The translations under genes and the position numbers were made by a program. Shown here in pieces: positions 47,970 through 58,995 of a DNA stretch of 64,000 nucleotides. The notes beneath the pieces were generated by a model. It saw nothing but the letters and a program-made list of their open reading frames with translations, was not told where the DNA came from and made no database searches. Source of the stretch: Xylogone sp. PMI_703 (taxonomy: Eukaryota; Ascomycota; Leotiomycetes); assembly GCA_021399445.1 (NCBI GenBank), contig JAJTUQ010000001.1, positions 4,526,001 through 4,590,000 of the forward strand. The letters run 5' to 3'. The first letter of the stretch is position 1. Each line of letters begins with the position of its first letter.

Positions 47970-50472
47970 ATGCTGCGGCAGTCACTGGCACGATCGGCCT
48001 TGCGGACGGGCAGACAGAGCTCCACTGCTGTCACCCGGGCCTTCGCGACATCCAGTAGACGACAGGCGGAGGTTGAGCTCACAGTTGGTAAGAGGATTAA
48101 TTGGAGGAAATGTTTTCACATTGATAGAAAGCTGATTGGTGTTCTGCAGATGGAAAGAAGGTTTCGATAGAAGGTGAGTTGGATGTGGTGATTCTATCCG
48201 CGGGGAATATATTATTAACGTTGGGTCCTAGCTGGCTCTGCCCTCATTCAGGCATGTGAGAAGGCCGGTGTCATAATTCCTAGGTATGGCAATGTGATAC
48301 TATCTAATCCAGAATATAACTAATGGATATCTAGATATTGTTATCATGAGTGAGTAGAACGCACAAAACCTCGAAATGTTGCAACCTGACAGTTTGAAGA
48401 AAACTTATGATCGCGGGGAATTGTCGTATGTGTTTAGTAGAAGTAGAAAGGGCGCCAAAGCCAGTAGCATCATGTGCCTGGCCAGTTCAACCAGGTATGG
48501 TCGTCAAGACCAATTCCCCGCTTACGCATAAGGCTAGAGAAGGTGTTATGGAATTTTTGTTGGCGAACCACCCACTCGACTGCCCCATCTGTGACCAGGG
48601 AGGAGAATGTGATTTACAAGATCAATCGATGAGATATGGAGCCGACAGAGGGCGATTCCACGAGGTTGGTGGGAAGCGTGCCGTTGAGGATAAGAACATC
48701 GGTCCCTTGATTAAGACATCAATGAACCGATGTATCCACTGCACAAGATGTATTCGGTTTGCCAATGATGTTGCGGGGGCTCCTGAGCTTGGATCCACTG
48801 GACGAGGAAATGATATGCAAATTGGTACCTATTTAGAAAAGAACTTGGACTCTGAAATGTCCGCCAACGTTATCGACCTTTGCCCTGTTGGAGCTCTCAC
48901 CTCAAAACCATACGCATTCCGTGCAAGACCATGGGAATTGAAACACACCGAATCAATTGATGTCTTGGACGGTCTCGGATCGAATATCCGGGTAGACACT
49001 CGTGGCCTTGAGGTGATGCGTATTCTTCCCCGCCTTAATGACGACGTCAACGAGGAGTGGATTAACGACAAGACTCGATTTGCGTGTGATGGTCTGAAGA
49101 CGCAGAGACTTACGGTTCCTCTCATCCGAAAAGGAGATAAATTCCTCCCAGCGTCCTGGGAACAAGCTCTTACTGAAATTTCTGCCGCCTACCAAGAAAT
49201 CGCACCAAAGGGTAACGAATTCAAGGCTATTGCCGGCCAACTGATCGATGTCGAGACACTCGTTGCTATGAAGGACCTTGCTAACAAGCTCGGCTCTGAT
49301 AACTTGGCACTTGATCAACCTGGAGGAAGTGAACCTATTCCACACGGAATTGATGTCCGTTCGAATTACCTGTTCAACTCAAAGATCTGGGGCGTCGAAG
49401 AGGCTGATGCTATTCTCATTGTTGGTAGCAATACCAGATGGGAGGCCGCTGGCCTCAATGCTCGTATCCGAAAGCAATGGTTACGTTCTGATCTTGAGAT
49501 CGGCGTTGTCGGCGAGCCATGGCAATCCACCTTTGAATTCGAGCATCTCGGTACTGATGCCGCGGCGCTAAAGGCTGCTTTGGCTGGTCCATTCGGCAAG
49601 AAGCTGCAAGCTGCAAAGCGACCAATGATCATTGTGGGATCGGGTGTCACTGAGCATGCTGATGCTAAGGCCATCTATGAGACAGTTGGATCGTTCGTTG
49701 AGAAGAACGCTAACTTCATTACCGATGAGTGGAACGGATATAATGTCCTTCAACGTGCAGCATCAAGAGCTGGAGCTTACGAAGTCGGTTTCGTGACTCC
49801 CTCCCCAGCTGTTGCTGAAACCAAACCCAAGTTTGTTTGGCTTCTAGGTGCAGATGAGATTTCAGCAGAGGACATCCCTAAGGATGCTTTCGTAGTATAC
49901 CAGGGCCACCATGGAGATAAGGGCGCACAGCTTGCAGATGTTGTTCTTCCAGGCAGCGCATATACTGAGAAGTCCGGTACCTATGTGAACACCGAAGGCC
50001 GTACCCAGATGGCTCGTGCTGCTGTATCATTACCTGGCGCTGCTCGAACAGACTGGAAGATCATTCGCGCCGCGAGTGAGTTCCTTGGAGCACCATTAGA
50101 ATACGATGACATTGCGCAACTTCGATACCGTATGCTCGAGATCAGCCCTTCACTTGCAAGCTACGACCTCGCAGAACCTGTTGCTCTTCCACACTTGAGC
50201 AAGGTGCAACTAGTAGAGCAGAATAAGGGAAGCAAGACCAGTGGTGAGCCACTGAAGAAGATTATTGAGAACTTTTATTTCACAGACGTTATTTCAAGAA
50301 GGTAAGCATAGAAATCCTCACTCCGTCACCAATTCTTTCTGACTTTCCTGCTAGTTCACCGACGATGGCTAGATGTTCAGCAGCAAAGGAGACCGGTAAT
50401 CCACAGACCAATTTCTTAGCACCAGGATACAGCAGGGAATTCCCACATGGCCGGGTTGCCTATGGGCCTTGA
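47970..50472 (+). CDS. NUO78: NADH:ubiquinone oxidoreductase 75/78-kDa subunit
   Basis: This is the largest iron-sulfur subunit of mitochondrial complex I (NDUFS1/NuoG), on the electron path in the matrix arm. Six exons (47970-48087, 48150-48173, 48232-48283, 48335-48349, 48400-50301, 50355-50472) give 742 residues. An N-terminal presequence (MLRQSLARSALRTGRQSSTAVTRAF) targets mitochondria. The [2Fe-2S] ligands C67, C78, C81 and C95 are visible. They are followed by HPLDCPICDQGGECD for one 4Fe-4S cluster and CIHCTRCIRF with DLCPVGAL for the second. The molybdopterin-like fold fills the rest. Exon 4 is a 15-nt micro-exon that encodes YCYH, including the C67 ligand, so correct splicing is essential. 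Strong identity throughout. Confidence 0.97.
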
Positions 50473-50874
50473 TTTTGTAATATCTGTCTGAGTTTCCTTG
50501 CATTGGGTGTTGGTTGTATATATGGGCAGAAGTAGAGTCAAAGAATAAAAGCAGTTAAATTAGCTGCGGAAGGTCCCTGACGTGGATTTTCTTTCATTAT
50601 ATCTAGACTCTAATAACAAGGTACCGTAGTCTCCCTAAAGTGCTTTTCTGAAGTAAGGGTTTTAGAACACACATACACAAAATAATTACAAATAAAGTAC
50701 ATAAGGAAGCTCTGCCGGTCTAGGCAAATAAAAGTCCAGACCCGTTCCAACGCCATCCATGCTCGTCAATCTCATCTCACATCCAGACCCCAGCCTGCCC
50801 AAAGAATCCCACCTATTGATCGTGATCCTAGTGTTCTCCAGCCGGATATCATCTTTAACCCACAAATTGCCCAA
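50473..50874. other. Convergent 3' region
   Basis: A 402-bp spacer between the 3' ends of NUO78 and ERD2. Nothing is coding. Confidence 0.6.
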
Positions 50875-51639
50875 TTATACTGGGAGCGCGAACTTCTTGC
50901 CCTTGAGAACCTTAGTGTAGTAAATCCAGAAGAAGTCAGAATAGAGGACGGTTTGAACAAGTCCGGCTATGACGGCGATACCATCATAGTGTCCCTCAGT
51001 GTAGTATCTCCAGATCCAATTTGGAATATACAATGCGCGATAGAGACCCAGGGCGAAGAGGTAATGCGTAGTGATGGTCTCGGCCTCGCCAGTTCGTTGC
51101 AACAAGAACAGCTGAGGAAGGATGGCGACGGATTCTAGCCAAATGCTGAATGCCCAAAGAATCTCAGCTGGTGTATATTCATATGGCCAGATCAGTGCGA
51201 GAAACAGAGAGCCTCCAAGGAGATATTGCACGCGGAACGTATCGAGGTTAGGGTCGTGGGTAGGCTTGTACTCAGTAGTCATCACATAGATGGTATAGCC
51301 GGAAGAGGCGAGGAAAAGAATTTTGAAGATAGTGTTATAGGCGCTGTCGGTGAAGGTCCAGAAGAGATCGAGGTAACGCGTAACGTAGACCATAAGATAT
51401 AATGCTTGCGACTTGAATGAGATTCCAGAACAGCTCTACTTGAGGGTTAGAATAGCTATTGCAGAAGCAAAACTCAGTTGAATCCATAAACATACACTTG
51501 TCTGATGCATTTTATGTAATAGAATGAGGATCGAAATCAAGTGGGAGAGATCCCCTGTTGCAATTGTTAGCCATTTCCCCCAGAGATGTGAAAAGAAGGA
51601 GGCTTTAGTAAACTTGCCCAAGATCCGGAAAAGATTCAT
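50875..51639 (-). CDS. ERD2: ER lumen protein-retaining (K/HDEL) receptor
   Basis: Erd2 is a seven-helix Golgi receptor that returns HDEL/KDEL-tagged proteins to the ER by COPI vesicles. Three exons (51618-51639, 51496-51554, 50875-51435) give 213 residues, the usual family length. The N-terminus reads MNLFRILGDLSHLISILILLHKM after splicing. SCSGISFKSQALY, YLDLFWTF, FRVQYLLGGS, YTPAEILWAFSIWLESVAILPQL, THYLFALGLYRALYIPNWIWRY and DFFWIYYTKVLKGKK are all classic Erd2 segments. Intron 1 has a GCAAGT donor with a normal acceptor, a GC-AG intron. Unspliced reading would insert residues between ILG and DLSH that no family member has. Well supported. Confidence 0.97.
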
Positions 51640-52873
51640 GGTGAGAAATAATGTGCGCCGAGGCGACTTCTATCGTAAAGTTTGTACTACTGAATGACAA
51701 TGGACTATCAAAGCTGAGGCAGCTTCCACAGCAATCCAATTTGATGACGTGCGTGAGAGCGGGTACAAATGCTACTCTTTCAGCAATTCCATGAGGACAC
51801 GCAATGGATACGCGATTTAGGAGCCGCGCTTGGCAGCGGGAAGAAGCGAAAAACGCCAATTTTAAGCGCCGTGAACGCCGACACGCCTCTCCCATCAAGT
51901 TCACACTTCTGTCTGGAGGTACATGTTCGCTTATTGGCTCGAACTACACATCCTCAACGTCAAGACTTAAGAACTACACGTTTTGTACAAAGCATTTGAC
52001 AAAAATGCGGGGGATAGTTGCCAAACTTGTAAGCGGTTTCTATCTGATATTTACTAAAAGTCTATACTACTATCATGGGTTCATTTCTTTTTTTCCCTCC
52101 TTTTTTCTGGATCTAGAGGTACTGTCTATATGCCTAAGACATATCAGATTAATTGATACTGTGCAGTTTCAAGTGCCCATAAGCTCAGTTTCCTATGTGG
52201 TTTCATATTTCTTTTAGAATTTTGTATTTTACTTCATCACTGCTCTGAGATACACCATGTCAATGCTGAACAGGGAGTCAAATTGGTTGAAGAAAACTTA
52301 GTCAACAAGCGGAGGCGGTGGGTGCACAGTACACAGTATAGCTATCATTATAAAGTAAGATTGTATCATCAAGTGATGCGGAAGCTATCTCAGGTGTATT
52401 TCTAATAAAAATCGGAACCCGTCACCCGGTAAGGATGGGAGACATGATGATGTGATCCGATTAGTGATCAACTATTCATACTCATCATTTGGTTCAAATC
52501 TTGGAGATTCGCATAGAGTTTACATAACGATACAAAATAGCTGATAAAGGACAGAGTATATGGAACATATATCTGGATGTCTAAAGGTTAGGTACGCCCC
52601 CCGTATACCTAGCTGTGCATATTTCAAGTGGCTCGATTTTGGATAGGGTGATCACCGCTAATATGACTTGGTACCATGGTGATATATAATTATTTCTCGA
52701 TTCATTAGAAATCTACCAAATTTTTTTCCATGCTCAATTGCTTAATAACATGCAATATCGGCATCTACCGACCATGAAACAAAATAAAGCTCTTAGTCGC
52801 GGTCTATGGCTGTCCAGATTCCACAGAATAAGACAGCTCCTCAAGTAGATTTATTATATAGACGCCGGCAGCT
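51640..52873. other. Divergent promoter, ERD2/MFS gene
   Basis: This 1.23-kb spacer is AT-rich beyond about 52.0 kb. A plus-strand frame near 51.8-52.2 kb lacks motif support. Nothing else was seen. Confidence 0.5.
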
Positions 52874-54677
52874 ATGAAAATGAGCAAAGAAGAACCCGAC
52901 CTTATAGGTATATCACAGCAACCAGGCGCTGGTTCGGCGGGGGATAGTACAACGAGCACAGCGACAGACAATAGGGCTCAAGTTAAGGATGAGGAGGGCA
53001 ATAGTGAGATATCGAAGCCTCTTGTTCGAGCAAATTTTATTGCTTTCTTTATCGTTCTCTGCCAACTAGTTCAGGTAATATCTCCCAAAATAACCAATTA
53101 CGAATGAATTGCCTTGATAAGTGGCATTACTGACTGACGCAAAGGCCATTCCTTATGGAGCTGGACTCTTAGCAGCGATTGACATTCCTAAAGCACTTGG
53201 AGGCTCCCAGAGTAAGGGAGTATGGATTGCGGCGTCATATCCGTATGTTGTACTTGATCTAATATGTTAGCTTAAAAATACTGACTATGAGACAGACTCA
53301 CCCAAGGAGCCTTCGTTCTCATAGGTGGACGTATCGGGGCCATTTACGGACATAAAACTACCATGCTTGCTGGTGCAAGCATCTATGTCCTGTTTCATTT
53401 GCTTACAGGTTTTATGCGGAGTATCGATACTGTGATTGTCATGCGTGCCCTGAGTGGAATTGGTGGCGGGACTATGGTGCCGAACGCGATTGCTCTTCTC
53501 ACAATTACGTACCCTCCTGGCCTGATGCGTAACATCTGGGTTGGTTTGTTTGGCGCTATGGGTCCAGTGGGCGCGGCTGGAGGGACAGTGTTCCCGGGGT
53601 TCTTTGGTCAGTTGACTTCCTGGTGGTGGCTATTCTTTTTCTTGTGAGTGTAGAATTGAATATTGACCTGCGGCTCGGATCATGTTGACAATCATTCTTC
53701 AGGGCAATACTAGGCACTATTGTATTTGGAATTGCTGCTGTCGTCGTGCCTGGTGAAGATATACCTCTCGATGCACAGGGAAGCGTTGACTATATAGGCT
53801 CTTATCTCGGTGTAACTGGTTTAGTCTTATTTAACTTTGTCTGGACGTTAGTTGAATCTCTAGCCATGTCTCTTTCCCTATGGTGTGAAGGCTACTAACT
53901 CTTCTCTACTCTAGGCAAGCTGGCATTGTGGGGTGGGAACAGCCCTATGTGTATGCGCTTCTCATTGTCTCAATTTTACATTTAGCTCTATTCTTGGTGT
54001 GGGAGGGGAGGTTTGCTAAAGAGCCTATCTTACCTCTTGGAATATGGACTTCTCCATCTTTTGCGCCGATGGTGTTTTCTGCGTTTCTGTCTTTTATGGG
54101 CGTTGGGATCTTTCTCTACGATGTCCAAGTGTGGAACATCGAGATCCGGCACTACTCCAATTTGCTCACTGCGGCAGCTAACTCGGCCTTCGCCACTGTT
54201 GGGACTTGTGGCTGTTTTGTCAGTGCCATTGCTGTGCGCTATCTTCCTGCGCAAGTTGTCATGGCAATTGGCGCTTTGGCTGCTGTGGTAGCTAGTACTA
54301 TCTTTGCTACCATGCCGGTACACCAGACCTATTGGGCCCAGTGTTTCCCCGCATTCATTATTATGGGCTTCAGTCCTGACTTTATGTTTACAGCGGCGCA
54401 GATCATTACAAGTAACAGTGTACGAAGGGCTCATCAAGGCATTGCTGGTTCTCTGATGGGTACGATCCAGATGTACGGCCTCAGTACGGGGCTAGGATTC
54501 GCCGGGACTGTTGAGCATTACACAAATGATGGAGGCCGTGACCAGGTAGGTGGTATACGGCACGCTTTATATCTTACCATTGGTATGGCTGCGGCTGCGG
54601 CGTTGGTCGCTCTACTCTTCGTCCGAATACCCAAGGACCGGCGTGAGGGTTGGGACCACGACGATCAACCAGCATAA
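52874..54677 (+). CDS. MFS transporter, DHA2/ATR1-like
   Basis: Five exons (52874-53074, 53145-53242, 53296-53643, 53703-53846, 53915-54677) give 517 residues. A polar N-terminal tail of about 50 residues precedes many membrane helices. MFS markers include GGRIGAIYGHKTTMLAG in the loop 2-3 region and the helix-5 style stretch GPVGAAGGTVFPGFFGQ. The segment RALSGIGGGTMVPNAIALLTITYPPGLMRN is typical of DHA2 proteins related to yeast Atr1/YOR378W, which act as drug:proton antiporters with up to 14 helices. It ends VRIPKDRREGWDHDDQPA. The substrate cannot be read from sequence. No biosynthetic cluster surrounds it, so a general export role (toxicants, borate or weak organic compounds by analogy) is only an inference. 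Confidence 0.88.
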
Positions 54678-55318
54678 CTATATAGCTGAATACTCCGGCC
54701 ATGTTACCAGTTACTACTGGATTTTATTTCCTCAGCCCTCTTCTCACAAGGGGTTGTCGGTATCAAAACCAATATATGCCGTTATGCTAGGCATCATAAT
54801 GCGTCAGCCACTGTGAGCGGGGGTATGATATCTTGCCAATTAAACTATAATTAGTGGCAGATATCACATTTAGACTTATTAGATTGATTAATCTTAGAAT
54901 AGAACAACTATAGATATAGAGAAGCAGTGTATATATTTAAGGCAGAATGCTCATCATTTGCTGTGTGCTTCTGAGAGAAAGGTCTGAAAGATTTCACATA
55001 GCTGAAGAGCTGTGGCTGTGCTGCCACTTGCGACCGCCTTTTATTCCAGGAACATAGGAATAGCGCCAAAACACCTCGACTTCTATACTTCCATTTTCTT
55101 TCCAAGATGCAGTTATAGTTTTTATGGCTAGTAAGAACTACTCTTTTGTCGACTAAATGCGAGTGTTATCTCGATATATTGTACGTGATTAACCCGATAA
55201 CTAAGGCAGCTGTCTTTTATGATATCATTCTCTGACGAGTACAAACAGTAATACCATTGGATTTGCACCAATACAGTCCTATTACTTTTGTTGCGAAAGA
55301 GTAACAATACCGATCACT
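54678..55318. other. Intergenic
   Basis: A 641-bp AT-rich spacer that includes the 3' end of the transporter gene and the promoter of the Hub1-like gene. A small minus-strand frame is not supported. Confidence 0.5.
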
Positions 55319-55867
55319 ATGGGAGATTCGTCTCGTCGGAGATCACGGTCACGATCTCCAACACAACGCGGCTTTCGATGGAAGAAAAAACCTGCCTCAA
55401 GGTATGATGATAAAGACGATGATGTTTCTAGCAGCAAATATCGTGAGAGATCTCCGAGGCGAGATTATCGTCGACACGATAACCGCAGTAACCCACGTTT
55501 TCGGCAGGACCGCGATAGCAATTCAGCTACTCCCTCATCTTCATTGACCAGTAAGACAAATAAAGAAGATCAAGACAAGGTTGAAAGGGAAAATGACAAG
55601 CCTCCAAAGAAATCTGCAGTAGCTTCTGAGCCACTCCTCATTGTTCATGTCAATGACCGCCTAGGCTCTAAAACTGCGGTTCCTTGTCTAGGATCTGACA
55701 AGATCCACCAGCTTAAAGCACTTGTTGCAGCAAGAATAGGACGTCCTCCTTCCAGCATTATTCTACGTCGACAAGGAGAGCGGCCTTTCAAAGACCAGCT
55801 GACCTTAGCGGATTACGGTATATCGAGCGGAGTCCAGCTTGATTTGGAGATTGATACCAGTGGTTAA
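55319..55867 (+). CDS. HUB1: Hub1-like ubiquitin-like protein with RS-rich N-terminus
   Basis: A single exon of 182 residues. Residues 1-70 are rich in Arg/Ser/Asp (RRRSRSRSPTQRG, RERSPRRDYRRHDNR), like splicing factors. A Lys/Glu/Asp linker follows to about 105. Residues 106-178 form a ubiquitin-like fold that matches Hub1/UBL5: LIVHVNDRLGSKTAVPC, then QLKALVAARIGRPPSSIILRR, FKDQLTLADYGISSGVQLDLEI. Hub1 binds splicing proteins such as Snu66 non-covalently and helps use weak 5' splice sites. Canonical Hub1 is about 73 residues and ends in a Tyr pair. This protein ends LEIDTSG, so the Tyr pair is missing, as is a di-glycine. The fused RS-like region would place it directly at the spliceosome. 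The gene symbol is by best domain match. Confidence 0.8.
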   Translation: MGDSSRRRSRSRSPTQRGFRWKKKPASRYDDKDDDVSSSKYRERSPRRDYRRHDNRSNPRFRQDRDSNSATPSSSLTSKTNKEDQDKVERENDKPPKKSAVASEPLLIVHVNDRLGSKTAVPCLGSDKIHQLKALVAARIGRPPSSIILRRQGERPFKDQLTLADYGISSGVQLDLEIDTSG

Positions 55868-56251
55868 ACCCAAAAGGTGATACTAGGTCCCTTAATTAAT
55901 AGTAAAAGTAATCAGGAACTTCGAAAATAAATTCAGCTTGAACTGGTCGATACTTTCCTGCACTGGTCTTTGATCTAGGAAAGCTTGACAGGCTGAGCCT
56001 GCGAGCTTTTATCTTATCGATTGCATTTCGGCCGCCAGAGGGGTGCGGCTTAACGATTACCTAGGAGTGCATATAGTGACGGCGATAGTGGCTTTGCGAT
56101 TACGAAGCACGCCTCTTGCCTGGAACTTTCTGGTACTCTTGATTCGACCTGTGCTCACGCCTGCTCTCATGTATTTAATATAAATATAATCTATTTCAAT
56201 CATTGGGAAGTTTGCTAATGTTATAGTATCTGTGAATCTTTGTCACTCAAT
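55868..56251. other. Intergenic
   Basis: A 384-bp spacer between the Hub1-like and WLM genes on the same strand. It should contain the terminator of the first and the promoter of the second. Nothing else was seen. Confidence 0.5.
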
Positions 56252-57280
56252 ATGGAAGATACCACATCCACTAATAATGCAGAACAAGTCTCTGTCACAG
56301 TCACTCACCATGGAGCTCCCCATACTTTCACACTGCCATCTAGCTCTACCATATCCGATCTTTCAGATACGATAAATGCAGAGCTCTCTATACCTCATGA
56401 AAACCAGAAGTTTATGGTCGCAAAATTAGGCCTTCTCAAACCTCCATTCAAGGATCCCAACCTATCCATTGCCACTCTCTCCGACAAGAAGATCACTCTT
56501 ATGGGCAGCACAGCTGCAGAAGCTTCAACAATAGCAAAGACATCAGCCGATGCTGCGCAGAGAGTCTCTAGACTATCGTCTCGGCCGAAGCAGACGGTGA
56601 AAGCCTACAAGTCACACGATTGGAAGAAAGAGCAAGAGGAAAGTTTATACACATTCACAACCTTACGACCGTTACCACACCTCCCAAATCCCGATCGCTC
56701 GTTGAAATTCCTACAGCGATTAAAGGATGACGCAGGTATTAAGGCAGCAATGCGCAAGCACAAGTTCAGTGTCCCGCTATTAACGGAAATGGACCCAATT
56801 TCATACACGGAATCCAACCACGAGGGCACGACGCGGATTCTCGGACTCAATAGAAACAAGGGAGAAGCTATCGAGCTGCGGCTGCGCACGGATGCGTACG
56901 ATGGATACAGAGATTACAATACCATACGGAAGACGCTGTGTCACGAACTGGCGCATAACGTATGGAGCGAACATGATCGGAATTTCTGGGATTTATGTCA
57001 TCAGATAGAGAAGGAAGTGGCGGCTGCGGATTGGAGGAGTGGAGGACATAGTCTTGGTAGCGAAGAGTTCTATGAGGGTTCTGGTGGAGACGAAGATGTT
57101 GACGATCATGGGGGCTGGGTTGGAGGTGAATTTGTGGTTGGCGGTGGAAGCAGTGCGGCAGCTGGGCAGGGGCTAAGTAGGAGGGAAATCCTTGCTAGAG
57201 CAGCTGAGGAGAGGATGAAGAAATTAAGAGATCAGAGTGGTGGTCAGAGTCCGAGCAGGAGCACGGATGGGAATGCTTGA
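56252..57280 (+). CDS. UBL-WLM domain metalloprotease-like protein
   Basis: A single exon of 342 residues from the ATG at 56252. An N-terminal ubiquitin-like domain (VSVTVTHHGAPHTFTLPSSSTISDLSDTIN, to about residue 86) is followed by a linker and a WLM domain at about 130-250. The zincin motif HELAHNVWSEHD has H231, E232, H235 and H241, so the active site looks complete. The C-terminus is acidic then Gly-rich, and ends with LSRREILARAAEERMKKLR and a polar tail. WLM proteins include Wss1/SPRTN-like proteases that clear DNA-protein crosslinks. The UBL-WLM subgroup may bind the proteasome or ubiquitin-like modifiers. No SHP box or SIM typical of Wss1 was recognised, so I keep the general name. 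Confidence 0.87.
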   Translation: MEDTTSTNNAEQVSVTVTHHGAPHTFTLPSSSTISDLSDTINAELSIPHENQKFMVAKLGLLKPPFKDPNLSIATLSDKKITLMGSTAAEASTIAKTSADAAQRVSRLSSRPKQTVKAYKSHDWKKEQEESLYTFTTLRPLPHLPNPDRSLKFLQRLKDDAGIKAAMRKHKFSVPLLTEMDPISYTESNHEGTTRILGLNRNKGEAIELRLRTDAYDGYRDYNTIRKTLCHELAHNVWSEHDRNFWDLCHQIEKEVAAADWRSGGHSLGSEEFYEGSGGDEDVDDHGGWVGGEFVVGGGSSAAAGQGLSRREILARAAEERMKKLRDQSGGQSPSRSTDGNA

Positions 57281-57667
57281 TTCGATCCATATATTGTCTT
57301 ATACTTGCGATGGCGTTTAGAGGGTCTGGATTTGATACGGTTGATATATAAGGGGTTCCGGGCATGATACTCTTTCTTTCCTAGGGAAAATTACCTCGAT
57401 AATGCAGTCTTCCTAGATTTTTTTTTCTGGGCTGGGGGAGCGCTTGCATATTTTGACTGAAGATAGCATTAGGCAGAGCATGTTCAGGTAATGATGCATA
57501 CTGGCATATTTCAACCTGACCAAATACACAAACAGTTATTAACTCACTCCACTCTATTGTGTGATTGATAGACTAGTATATGTACAGCGGTGATTACCTC
57601 TAGTATCCCATCGTTCCACTATTAAAACCACAAGTTTTCTATGCAAATTCCGGACCTGTAGCTTCTG
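57281..57667. other. Convergent 3' region
   Basis: A 387-bp spacer between the 3' ends of the WLM and thioesterase genes. Nothing coding was seen. Confidence 0.55.
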
Positions 57668-58686
57668 TCATAACTTAGATTTCTTCATCTCGGTCTCCCT
57701 CACGTCCTTGTCCCAGAGATCATCCCAGGGCACTCTATACTCCAGATGCTTTGGTTGCGTAGGCACCGCTACTTTATGATGCTCACATGTACAGTAGATG
57801 GTTTTGCCATCAAAGCTAGTCATGATGCCTCGAATCATTGCCATGGTCCTGCCAGCCTGGGTTACCTCGCTGCGTAGACGAACAGTTGTTCCTTTATTTT
57901 GTTAAATATTAGATTCGATTTAACTCTAAACCCGCTTGTGTCAGGAGTATGTGACAAACCTATAGGAACTGCTTTTAGGTAGCTTATATTTAAAGTTCGG
58001 GTAACTCCTCCGAGGAAACTATTCAGTGTTAGTACTTAACGAATCAATGGTACCTCAATGATTCGTCAGTATGGATAATGAGGGGAATGATACTTACTCC
58101 CAGAAGCCTTTCTTAGCTATTGGTCCCAGCGCAGTTGTAGTGGCCATGTCAAAAATCACACCGGCTGCTCCTCCGTGCATGACACCATTGATGTTCGAAT
58201 ACTGCTGGTCCAGATACAGCTCATACTCACAAGTACCTTTCTCGGATGCATCGATGAGCTTGAGGCTGGTCATCAAAGAGTAGTCATAGAACTTGGAGGG
58301 TTGAGCATTTGCGATCAAAATGTATCTATGTTTGAATTGGGTTTAGTTACGCCAAGGTATGGAATTTTAGCAATTGGCATTAAAGTAGAAATTTTAACGC
58401 AGATATTACTTCTTCTAAATCTAGAATGATTCAAGTCTGACTGGAGTAGAGAGGTGGTGTGGGGTGGAGGGCAAGGGGCTATTGCACCTGTTCTGTAACC
58501 CCTTCCCTAGGTTTACTCTCCCCTCTCCAAAGTAACGAACGATACACAGACAATAGAAATGGAAAAGCACAAGACACAGCCATTGAAATAATCCAAAATT
58601 TTGCATACTAGACGATTGAAAAGGACATACCTGTCAAATATTGCCTGAACAGCGTTCATAGCTCTCTCCCTAGATTCGGAACCCAT
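57668..58686 (-). CDS. PaaI/THEM2-type hot-dog acyl-CoA thioesterase
   Basis: Four exons (58631-58686, 58098-58325, 57960-58018, 57668-57891) give 188 residues. The hot-dog core reads LIDASEKGTCEYELYLDQQYSNINGVMHGGAAGVIFDMATTTALG, with the HGG motif and the following Asp typical of ACOT13/PaaI enzymes. It is followed by GGVTRTLNISYLKAVPIG and VTQAGRTMAMIRGIM. These enzymes hydrolyse acyl- or aryl-CoA thioesters, usually as tetramers. No clear mitochondrial signal or PTS1 is visible, and the protein ends KKSKL. That tail resembles a peroxisomal PTS1 (S-K-L at the very end), so a peroxisomal location is likely. Intron 1 is 305 nt, long for this window. Confidence 0.9.
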
Positions 58687-58987
58687 GATCTCACCCGCTT
58701 TCCACTTCCCCGAACCCCGGAAAAATCCCTTGTTGGGTTGGTTTTTTGGGCGAAATTAATTTTTTCTTTCAAAATGATATCTATGAGGTATCTAATGAGT
58801 CAAAATCCTCGAACCTCACAGATGCCATACAGAAAACGCAGAATTCTAATTTGGAATGTTGAAGCAGGCTGTTTGAATAAGTGCCGGGAAGGCTGAGGAG
58901 GCTCGGCTGAAACTGTATTCGTAGTTAGATGCCGAGGCCCAAAATATTGTGGCCTTATTACAAAGGCACTAATTAACTACGAGCCTG

Positions 58988-58995
58988 TCACGTGA
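58988..58995. promoter_or_regulatory. TCACGTGA palindrome upstream of thioesterase
   Basis: An exact palindrome lies 302 bp upstream of the thioesterase ATG. It is the same 8-mer as in the glutaredoxin promoter. Binding by a bHLH factor is inferred only. Confidence 0.35.

Noticed and set aside
52874..54677. MFS transporter as part of a secondary-metabolite cluster
   Set aside because: Neighbours are ERD2 and a Hub1-like gene. No PKS, NRPS, terpene synthase or P450 gene lies in the window.
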